The position numbers and the translations under genes were made by a program. Positions 1 to 5,180 of a stretch of 5,180 nt of DNA are shown one piece after another. Source of the stretch: an uncultured Synergistia bacterium (GTDB lineage: Bacteria > Eremiobacterota > SpSt-956 > JAKJGF01); contig CALARM010000800.1 in assembly GCA_937888925.1 (NCBI GenBank), forward strand, positions 1 through 5,180, written 5' to 3'. The stretch's first letter is position 1. Every line of letters begins with the position of its first letter. Under the pieces are notes generated by a model, which did not search any database, had not been told where the DNA came from, and saw nothing but the letters and a program-made list of their open reading frames with translations.

Positions 1-2528
1 ATGAAGAACCCGGCGGAATAGATGTTGATTTAAATGAAGAAATATCTGAAATAGATACATTGTCTGAGGTTTCTGAAAAAAGTGAAAAAGAACATGCAGA
101 AAAGAAAGACAGCAAATCACCGGGTAAAACAAGTATGTTTTCTCAACAGCTTTTATCTGTGATAAAACAGAAAGAATATGAAGAAGTTAAAGAAGATGAA
201 TATGATAAGGAAGATGTCGAGGTAGAAGAAGAAGTAAAAATAGAAGAAAAAGAAGAGTCCGTAAAAGAAATAAAAGAAGAATCATCTGTTTTGACAAAGA
301 AGCTTACTGAGGGCACAGATAAAAAAATTACCCGTAAGTCCAGTATAGCTGATTTTTTACGCAGTAAAACAGGACTATCGGAAGAAGAATATGAAGTGAA
401 CAGGGAACTTGTAACAAAGGGGAGAAGAAAGTCAGGTCTTTCCGAAGAATTTCTTGCTTCATTAAAAGCCACTTCTTCGTCGTCAGTAAAATTTTCAGGA
501 GATACAACAATAAAAGAAGTCGCTTTCCCTTTTTATAAAAAACCTCTTACAGAACCTCCCCTGGGTGTTTACGAAGAAGTGGATATGCTCAAAAACAACA
601 GATATGAAATCAGAGAGTTAATACACAGCGATTGTTACGGTGCAGTATATAGAATTCAGGACTATGACGAAAAAGATGATGAAAAATCTATAAAAATATT
701 AAAGGAAATACAATATAAAGGGAATAGTAAAGAAAAAACAGCTTCAATAGTGAATAGATTTCAGCAGGTAATGGGAAAACTCATTACTTTAAAACATACA
801 GGATTGACTGAAATAGAAGATTATTTTCATATCACAGGAGAGAATGGCACAGAACTTCGTCTGTGTATAATTATGGAATATATTGAAGGTATGTCCTTCA
901 GTGAAGTCGCTATGACCTATTATGGAGAAGACGGGAAAAGCCAGATGCCTGCTAAAACAGTCTTAGGAGTAATCAGTAAGGTCTATGATGCTCTCGGTTA
1001 TTTGCACAGTAATTCTGTTGTATATGGTGATTTACGTCCTTCAAATTTATTACTTGCTTCAGATGGTAATATAAAATTTTTGAATTATGGTATAGCAGAT
1101 ATTTTTCGTGATATAAATGATGATGTTTATCCATGCAGGGGAACCTATGGCTATGTTGCTCCCGAGTTAAAGAGTTTATCTGAAGGAGATTTTAAGTCAG
1201 ATATATTTTCCCTGGGAGCGGTTATGTATTTTATGCTTACAGGGAATAATCCTGAGGAAATATCTTATAAATTTCAACCATTAAGAAAGCTGAACCCTTT
1301 CCTGTCACCGCAGATAGAACGATTTGTTCAATCAATGTTAAGCCCTTCTAACAGACCTGATATAAGTCAGATTATAAGGGTTATGGATAATATGAATTTT
1401 TTTGAAGCAGTGAAAGATAAGGTTCCGGGCAGAACCGATACGGTGCAGTTAAAGGCTCCTGATAAGGATCCTTATAAAGAAAGTCCTGGCGCTGCCGGTC
1501 TGGAGCAGTTAAAGAGTAATATATCCGAAATTTCGGAAACTATTAAAAAAGTTCCTCCTCAACTTTTGTTGATTGCTTTCGCTATTGTTTTTGCCGTTGT
1601 ATTTATGGTTGTATGGACAGTTGGATATATACAGAGTAGAGGCAGTTTTTCCGATTTTTTATATGTTTTTTCTTCTGAAACAAAAGAACTCGTAGCTCTG
1701 GATCGGAAGAGCGGCAAAGTCTGCAGGCAATTGCAGCTGGGAGACTGCAGAAGCTCTATGGCTTTTTCTGCAACCAGAAAAGAATTGTATGTTTTAAATA
1801 CTATGGGAAAAATTTTTATTATAAATCTCCCTGAATTTGTAGTAAAAAAGTTTATTGCACTTGATAATACACCTTATGCCATTACTATGTTAAAGGATGA
1901 GAAGACCCTCTGTGTCACTACCCCTGCGTCATCGGAGTTAGCTTTATATTCCATTGAAGAAAGAAAAAAACTTGCAGGTTTTGTTGTAGGAAAATTTCCT
2001 ACTGATGTATTATTATTAGAGAAAGAAAATATGTTACTTGTAACAGATTTTAAGGAAAATAAAGTCTACGGAATGAATCTCAGGGATAATAAGTTAGTCC
2101 TTAATATAGATACAGGCCAGGGACCAAAGAATATGTTATATATTCCTGACAGGGATATAGTTTATATAACAAACTGGATATCAAACGATATTACCGTTAT
2201 TCATATTCCCAACAGTAAACTGGCTTATACTATTCCTGTCGGTACCAATCCCAGTTCAATAGCTGCTTCCCCGGATTATAAGAATGTCTATGTAGCAAAT
2301 CAGAAAGCCAATAGCTTCTCTGTTATAGATGTTGATACTCATAAAGTGACCAATGAAATAAAAGTTGACGGAGAACCTACTGTAATAATGGCAGATAGCA
2401 AGAATATATATGTAGGTCTAAAAAAAGCAGGTAATAATAAAGTGGTTCTGCTTAACAGAACGACTTTTGGCCTGGAGAAAGATTTCAGTCTTGCCGGTTT
2501 CCCTATAAATCTCCTTTTACTTAAGTGA
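1..2528 (+). CDS. Membrane pseudokinase with C-terminal YVTN beta-propeller (5'-partial)
   Basis: The reading frame (codons from base 3) is open to the left edge and its first residues match the linker of the downstream paralogue, so the true start lies outside the window. The in-frame TTG at 60 has no ribosome binding site and is probably not a start. Counting that TTG as residue 1, the order is: Glu/Lys-rich linker (1-90), conserved linker motif (91-139), kinase-like domain (about 181-448), spacer, one TM helix (502-524), and seven beta-propeller blades (533-822). Kinase landmarks are a degenerate glycine loop keeping only G194, beta-3 Lys K215, YGD at 322-324 instead of HRD, R326 in place of the catalytic-loop Lys, N329, NYG at 342-344 instead of DFG, APE at 367-369, D381 and R432. 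The DFG Asp change suggests weak or absent phosphotransfer. The inferred topology is kinase-like domain in the cytoplasm, propeller outside, which suits a sensor or scaffold. The substrate and ligand cannot be read. The protein ends at TGA 2526-2528. Confidence 0.9.
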   Translation, partial: EEPGGIDVDLNEEISEIDTLSEVSEKSEKEHAEKKDSKSPGKTSMFSQQLLSVIKQKEYEEVKEDEYDKEDVEVEEEVKIEEKEESVKEIKEESSVLTKKLTEGTDKKITRKSSIADFLRSKTGLSEEEYEVNRELVTKGRRKSGLSEEFLASLKATSSSSVKFSGDTTIKEVAFPFYKKPLTEPPLGVYEEVDMLKNNRYEIRELIHSDCYGAVYRIQDYDEKDDEKSIKILKEIQYKGNSKEKTASIVNRFQQVMGKLITLKHTGLTEIEDYFHITGENGTELRLCIIMEYIEGMSFSEVAMTYYGEDGKSQMPAKTVLGVISKVYDALGYLHSNSVVYGDLRPSNLLLASDGNIKFLNYGIADIFRDINDDVYPCRGTYGYVAPELKSLSEGDFKSDIFSLGAVMYFMLTGNNPEEISYKFQPLRKLNPFLSPQIERFVQSMLSPSNRPDISQIIRVMDNMNFFEAVKDKVPGRTDTVQLKAPDKDPYKESPGAAGLEQLKSNISEISETIKKVPPQLLLIAFAIVFAVVFMVVWTVGYIQSRGSFSDFLYVFSSETKELVALDRKSGKVCRQLQLGDCRSSMAFSATRKELYVLNTMGKIFIINLPEFVVKKFIALDNTPYAITMLKDEKTLCVTTPASSELALYSIEERKKLAGFVVGKFPTDVLLLEKENMLLVTDFKENKVYGMNLRDNKLVLNIDTGQGPKNMLYIPDRDIVYITNWISNDITVIHIPNSKLAYTIPVGTNPSSIAASPDYKNVYVANQKANSFSVIDVDTHKVTNEIKVDGEPTVIMADSKNIYVGLKKAGNNKVVLLNRTTFGLEKDFSLAGFPINLLLLK
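328..1273 (+). repeat. Tandem paralogue duplication, copy 1 (overlap with copy 2)
   Basis: This stretch corresponds position by position to 4235-5180 at a constant offset of 3907 bp, with no net indel. It covers the end of the linker and the kinase-like domain up to a shared Ser/Tyr/Lys codon run. The first 29 bp (328-356) are identical to 4235-4263. Elsewhere the copies differ at many silent and some replacement sites. Weaker protein similarity extends further left: both copies have LLSVIKQKE in the linker. Confidence 0.9.
330..476 (+). other. Conserved linker motif in the first gene
   Basis: This 49-residue segment begins TRKSSIADFLRSKTGL and ends GRRKSGLSEEFLASLKATS. It is identical at 45 of 49 positions to residues 541-589 of the paralogue, higher than the adjoining kinase-like domain. 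It contains two Arg/Lys-Ser sites (RKSS and RRKS) of the type basophilic kinases phosphorylate. That similarity is suggestive only. I do not recognise a named domain. Confidence 0.75.
600..1403 (+). other. Kinase-like domain of the first gene, degenerate active site
   Basis: The bacterial Ser/Thr kinase fold can be followed from the N-lobe start (NNRYEIREL) to the NRPD of the last helix. It keeps the beta-3 Lys (ILKEI), the hinge-region IMEYIEG, APE, SDIFSLG and NRPD. It lacks the first two loop glycines (His and Asp instead), the alpha-C Glu (Val in an ungapped reading of RFQQVMGKL), the HRD Arg (Gly) and the DFG Asp (Asn). The HRD Asp and the following Asn are present, so residual activity or nucleotide binding cannot be excluded. 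Confidence 0.85.
1563..1631 (+). other. Single transmembrane helix
   Basis: About 23 uninterrupted hydrophobic residues (502-524 counted from TTG 60, LLLIAFAIVF onward) follow a Lys-Lys pair and precede the propeller. The positive-inside rule suggests that the kinase-like side is cytoplasmic and the propeller is outside. No cleavable signal peptide is expected from this internal position. Confidence 0.85.
1656..2525 (+). repeat. Seven-bladed YVTN-type beta-propeller repeats
   Basis: Seven repeats of about 40-42 residues start near residues 533, 574, 615, 657, 699, 741 and 781. Each opens with a strand such as FLYVF, ELYVL, TLCVT, MLLVT, IVYIT, NVYVA or NIYVG. Blades 5 and 6 are the most typical, with IVYITNWISNDITVI followed by IPVGTNPSSIAASPD. 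This is the YncE/40-residue YVTN pattern, a fold used for protein or ligand binding. The seventh blade ends at the stop codon, so the propeller looks complete. Confidence 0.85.
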
Positions 2529-2548
2529 AAAATTGATCAAAGATTTCC

Positions 2549-2577
2549 TTGACACATTGGTTATTCCCCTGTAAAAT
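2549..2577 (+). promoter_or_regulatory. Sigma70-type promoter of the second paralogue
   Basis: A perfect -35 box TTGACA (2549-2554) is followed after exactly 17 bp by TAAAAT (2572-2577), one mismatch from the consensus -10. Transcription would begin near 2584, giving a leader of roughly 33 nt before ATG 2617. It lies wholly in the 88-bp gap, so the downstream gene probably has its own promoter. No hairpin followed by a T-run is visible between the upstream stop and the promoter, so read-through from the first gene is also possible. Confidence 0.75.
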
Positions 2578-2606
2578 TTATATATGTTTTATTAAAATTT
2601 ATTGAT

Positions 2607-2611
2607 AAGGA
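2607..2611 (+). promoter_or_regulatory. Ribosome binding site (AAGGA)
   Basis: AAGGA sits 5 nt before ATG 2617 and 11 nt before ATG 2623. A weaker AGGA (2613-2616) sits 6 nt before the second ATG. The stronger site and better spacing favour 2617, which would give the N-terminus Met-Phe-Met-Ile. The two-residue ambiguity does not affect the domain content. Confidence 0.65.
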
Positions 2612-2616
2612 CAGGA

Positions 2617-5180
2617 ATGTTTATGATCTTTGAAAAGGGAGATTTTATTCAAAATAAATATCAGGTAGATACAATACTATATTCCGATAATGAAGGTGTT
2701 ATTTATAACTGTAAATACAGAAAAGGCTATAAAGTAGTAAAACAGATCCATTCTTCAGAAGATAAACAACCCGATAATTTAGATAAACTTTTTTCTGACA
2801 GGTGCAGTGAATTAAAGAAATTAAACCACAGGAATCTCGTTTTAATAGAGGATTTTTTTATAGAAGACCGTTCTTATTTTGTTGTAATGGAACAGATAAA
2901 AGGAAAAACACTTGAAGAAATCTATAAGAATGATTATAAAGGCAGAGTTTTTCCTTCAGATGTACTGATGCAGTATATGTTAAAGGTATGTGACGGGTTA
3001 AAATATATGCATGGCCAGAAACCTCCTGTTTTATATGGTGCTCTGGCGCCGGAAAAAGTTATTACAGGAGGAGGGGGTGTAGTTAAACTCTTAAATTACG
3101 GTCTCGGCGCTACGGTCAGACATGGGTTTAATAAAGGTGTAAATGGTTTTAGTGCTCCGGAACAGACAGAAGAAAAAAAAGATGACATATCTTCGGATAT
3201 CTATGGAATAGCCTCTCTTATGTATTATTTATTAAGCGGAAAAAAATATGAGGCAGGTACAAAAAAAATAGAGACTTTAATGAGTTCTAATAAGAATGTG
3301 TCAAAAAATCTCGCAGAACTCATTGCAAAGTGTTTATCAAAAAAGATTTCTAACAGACCTGATACAGGTGATTTCTCCCGCCAGTTATCCAAGTTATATC
3401 TTTCTGAAACAGTGTTAAAAGCAACAAGGGGATTTTCTGTGGCATCTCATGATGAAGAAGACGATGAAATAATCCCTTCTGAAAAAGAAGAATCTTCTGT
3501 TGAAACAGAAAAAAGTAAGAAAGAAACATCCGAAATTGCCGGTAAAGCAGAAAAAAGCAAGAAGGAAGAAGCTGAAATTTCTGTGGAAGAAAAAGACAGG
3601 GAAACAGATTCTGCTACTGCGGTAATAGAGGAAGAGAAGAAAAAGAAGAAGAAGAAAAAAAAGAAAAAAACAGTTACCGATGATTTGAAAGATACGGTGG
3701 GAGAAGAAGCCGGTCAGATAGATGTGGGAGAAGAAAAAGAAGATTCGGAAGGCACAGACAGGGTGGATGAAGAAGCAGAACCGGATATGAAGCCTGAAGA
3801 AGTTAAACCTGAATTGCCCGAAAGTCCTGAAAGTGATAGTAAAGAAAAGAAGAAGAAAAAGAAAAAGAAAAAAAAGGAATCTCTTTCTTCTGAAACAGAA
3901 GAAGTAAAGGAAGAATTTGATGAAATTACAGAAGAGTATGAAGAACCGGACGAAATTGCTGATATAGATACTATAGATAGTAAAGAAGAAATCGTAGAAA
4001 AATCTGAATTACCGGAGAAAAAAGGGAGTAAACCTTCACTTAAGACAAGTGCTTTATCCATGCATTTGTTATCTGTTATAAAACAGAAAGAAGAAGATGT
4101 TGAAGAAGTCGGAGAAGAACCGGAAACAGATACGGAAGAGGAAGTAACGGAAAAAATAAAAGAAGTCAGTAAAGAAGAAATAAAAAAAGATTCTCTATCT
4201 GTTCCCGGACAGATCGGTAAAGATGGCAAACCGGTTACCCGTAAGTCCAGTATAGCTGATTTTCTTAGAAGTAAAACAGGACTTACGGAAGAAGAATATG
4301 AAGTAAATAAAGATTTAGTTCTGAAAGGTAGAAGAAAATCCGGTCTTTCTGAAGAATTTCTTGCCTCATTAAAAGCCACATCCGGCAGTTCTTCTATAAA
4401 AACCGGGGCAGATGCCATAAAAGACGTATTCTTTCCTTTTTATAAGAGACCATCTACAGATCCTCCCTATGGTGTTTATGAAGAGGTGGATATGCTTAAA
4501 AATAACAGATATGAAGTAAGAGAATTACTTCAGAAAGACTGTTATGGAGGTATATATACAGTTCAGGACTATGATGAACAGGATGACGGGAAATCTACAA
4601 AGATATTAAAAGATATTCAATATAAAGGAAGTAATCCGGAGAAAGTAAAAAGCCTTATAGATAAGTTCCAGAAGGTATGTGAGAAACTAACTAAGTTAAA
4701 TCATACCGGTCTTGTAAAGATAGAAGACTATTTTTATACACCGATGGATAACGGCGCAGGTGTGCGATTTTCTTTGATTATGGAATATATTGAAGGTATG
4801 TCTTTTAATGAAGTAGCCAGAACCTATTATAATGAAGATGCAAAGAGTCAGTTACCTGCAAAAACAGTATTCGGCGTCATAAGCAAGGTTTATTCCGCTC
4901 TGGAATATTTGCATAATAACGGTGTCGTCTGCGGCGATATACGTCCTTCCAATCTTATACTTACATCTGACGGAAATATAAAGTTTTTAAATTACGGACT
5001 GGCAAATATATTTTATGGCCTTACGGATGAAGTCTATCCTTTTAAAGGGGTTTACGGATATGTAGCGCCGGAATTGAGATGCCTTCCTGACGGTGATTTT
5101 AAATCCGATATATTTTCCCTGGGAACTGTAATGTATTTTATGCTTACAGGAAGTAACCCTGAGGATATAAGTTATAAATT
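2617..5180 (+). CDS. Double pseudokinase membrane protein paralogue (3'-partial)
   Basis: The frame is open from ATG 2617 to the right edge (854 full codons) with no stop. The start has AAGGA at 2607-2611, 5 nt upstream. A second ATG at 2623 is possible, with AGGA 2613-2616 in front of it. An N-terminal kinase-like domain (about residues 9-268) has G27 as the only loop glycine, beta-3 Lys K42, YGA at 140-142 for HRD, K147 where Asn is expected, NYG at 160-162, APE at 180-182, D194 and R247. A Glu/Lys/Ser linker (about 273-540) carries Lys tracts at 341-351 and 411-420. The conserved linker motif follows at 541-589. The second kinase-like domain (from about 631) has K665, CGD at 772-774, R776, N779, NYG at 792-794, APE at 817-819 and D831, and is cut by the edge. 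By analogy with the upstream paralogue, about 420 more residues with a TM helix and propeller should follow. That is inference. The protein is probably non-catalytic or atypical, and its partners are unknown. Confidence 0.92.
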   Translation, partial: MFMIFEKGDFIQNKYQVDTILYSDNEGVIYNCKYRKGYKVVKQIHSSEDKQPDNLDKLFSDRCSELKKLNHRNLVLIEDFFIEDRSYFVVMEQIKGKTLEEIYKNDYKGRVFPSDVLMQYMLKVCDGLKYMHGQKPPVLYGALAPEKVITGGGGVVKLLNYGLGATVRHGFNKGVNGFSAPEQTEEKKDDISSDIYGIASLMYYLLSGKKYEAGTKKIETLMSSNKNVSKNLAELIAKCLSKKISNRPDTGDFSRQLSKLYLSETVLKATRGFSVASHDEEDDEIIPSEKEESSVETEKSKKETSEIAGKAEKSKKEEAEISVEEKDRETDSATAVIEEEKKKKKKKKKKKTVTDDLKDTVGEEAGQIDVGEEKEDSEGTDRVDEEAEPDMKPEEVKPELPESPESDSKEKKKKKKKKKKESLSSETEEVKEEFDEITEEYEEPDEIADIDTIDSKEEIVEKSELPEKKGSKPSLKTSALSMHLLSVIKQKEEDVEEVGEEPETDTEEEVTEKIKEVSKEEIKKDSLSVPGQIGKDGKPVTRKSSIADFLRSKTGLTEEEYEVNKDLVLKGRRKSGLSEEFLASLKATSGSSSIKTGADAIKDVFFPFYKRPSTDPPYGVYEEVDMLKNNRYEVRELLQKDCYGGIYTVQDYDEQDDGKSTKILKDIQYKGSNPEKVKSLIDKFQKVCEKLTKLNHTGLVKIEDYFYTPMDNGAGVRFSLIMEYIEGMSFNEVARTYYNEDAKSQLPAKTVFGVISKVYSALEYLHNNGVVCGDIRPSNLILTSDGNIKFLNYGLANIFYGLTDEVYPFKGVYGYVAPELRCLPDGDFKSDIFSLGTVMYFMLTGSNPEDISYK
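2641..3420 (+). other. N-terminal pseudokinase domain of the second gene
   Basis: This is the most degraded of the three kinase-like domains. VVKQI supplies the beta-3 Lys and LNHRNLVLIEDFF matches the N-lobe segment after helix C. The catalytic loop reads YGALAPEK, so the catalytic Asp, the Lys and the Asn are all replaced. DFG is NYG. FSAPEQ, SDIYGIASLMYYLLSG and SNRPD show that the C-lobe framework is kept. This pattern fits a folded but non-catalytic domain. Confidence 0.85.
3508..3579 (+). repeat. Short internal linker repeat (EKSKKE, 42-nt period)
   Basis: The peptide pattern EKSKKExxEI occurs at 3508-3537 and again at 3550-3579, 14 codons apart. The third positions differ between the two units. 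It probably reflects local expansion of the disordered charged linker. Confidence 0.55.
3637..3669 (+). repeat. Poly-lysine tract 1 (11 Lys)
   Basis: Eleven consecutive AAA/AAG codons lie in the linker of the second gene after three Glu codons. The tract contains the in-frame heptamer A AAA AAG (3657-3663). The mixed codons keep the DNA from being a pure A homopolymer, but the tract is still prone to slippage and sequencing error. Confidence 0.9.
3847..3876 (+). repeat. Poly-lysine tract 2 (10 Lys)
   Basis: Ten consecutive Lys codons, preceded by Lys-Glu, lie 177 nt after the first tract ends. This tract also ends in an in-frame A AAA AAG heptamer (3870-3876). The surrounding linker is strongly acidic, so the protein alternates blocks of opposite charge. 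Confidence 0.9.
4237..4383 (+). other. Conserved linker motif in the second gene
   Basis: This is the counterpart of 330-476, located 41 residues before the second kinase-like domain in both proteins. Only four residues differ, while about 15 codons differ silently, which points to purifying selection on the peptide rather than recent copying. Confidence 0.75.
4507..5180 (+). other. Second kinase-like domain of the second gene (partial)
   Basis: This domain is homologous to the kinase-like domain at 600-1403. In the first 45 residues from NNRYE I count 31 identities. Its catalytic loop reads VCGDIRPSN and its metal motif NYG, with YVAPEL and SDIFSLG retained. The window ends shortly after the SDIFSLG region, so the last C-lobe helices are missing here. 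Confidence 0.85.

Larger units (their letters stand above)
4235..5180 (+). repeat. Tandem paralogue duplication, copy 2 (runs off window)
   Basis: This is the second copy of the segment at 328-1273, truncated by the window edge. The 3907-bp period equals one complete gene plus the intergenic gap, so a whole gene was duplicated rather than a single domain. The divergence at silent sites indicates an old duplication, not an assembly artefact. Confidence 0.9.

Noticed and set aside
60..62. TTG at 60 as the start of the first gene
   Set aside because: The frame is open upstream to base 3, no ribosome binding site precedes it, and the upstream residues match the linker of the paralogue. The true start is outside the window.
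143..472. Minus-strand 109-codon open frame resembling the one at 3714-4418
   Set aside because: Its similarity to the other antisense frame comes only from both lying opposite the conserved linker motif. It is a composition shadow.
328..510. Minus-strand 60-codon open frame
   Set aside because: It is antisense to a conserved coding motif, has no homology signal and no convincing start site.
693..695. First Lys in SIKILKEI as the beta-3 catalytic Lys
   Set aside because: Alignment of the three domains (ILKEI, ILKDI, VVKQI) places the conserved Lys three residues later, at 702-704 in the first gene.
2533..2540. TTGATCAA palindrome after the first stop codon
   Set aside because: Eight bases without a loop or T-run do not make a terminator, and this is too short to support an operator.
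3714..4418. Minus-strand 234-codon open frame
   Set aside because: It is antisense to the Glu/Lys-rich linker, which reads as Ser/Phe-rich on the other strand because GAA and AAA codons contain no reverse stops. It has no fold or start signals.

Overview
The window looks like AT-rich bacterial DNA. Coding is dense, a Shine-Dalgarno sequence and a sigma70-type promoter are visible, TGA is used as a stop, and A/T-ending and AGA codons are favoured. The lineage cannot be named from the sequence alone. I see no RNA gene, CRISPR array, insertion sequence or attachment site.

Layout: two large plus-strand genes lie head to tail with 88 bp between them, and both run off the window. Gene A (1-2528) has lost its 5' end to the window edge. 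What remains is a charged linker, a protein-kinase-like domain, one transmembrane helix and a seven-bladed YVTN/YncE-type beta-propeller. Gene B (2617-5180) has its start but lacks its 3' end. It encodes an N-terminal kinase-like domain, a long Glu/Lys linker with two poly-lysine tracts, and most of a second kinase-like domain. Where the two overlap, from the end of the linker through the second kinase-like domain, they align for about 945 bp with no net insertion or deletion, at a constant offset of 3907 bp. They are therefore paralogues from a tandem duplication. Joining the visible parts predicts a family architecture of pseudokinase, charged linker, pseudokinase, TM, propeller, about 1270 residues long.

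All three kinase-like domains have the same unusual changes. The first two glycines of the nucleotide loop are lost, the alpha-C Glu appears to be missing, HRD has become YGD, CGD or YGA, and DFG has become NYG. The beta-3 Lys, the APE motif and the fold-stabilising Asp and Arg are kept. I read them as pseudokinases or strongly atypical kinases. The likely arrangement is a single-pass membrane protein with cytoplasmic kinase-like modules and an outside propeller, resembling PknD-type receptor kinases in layout but with a degenerate active site and a doubled kinase module. A linker segment just before the second kinase-like domain is the best-conserved part between the two paralogues and matches no domain I know.

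The intergenic gap holds a near-consensus promoter (TTGACA, 17 bp, TAAAAT) and a ribosome binding site for gene B. I see no terminator after gene A.
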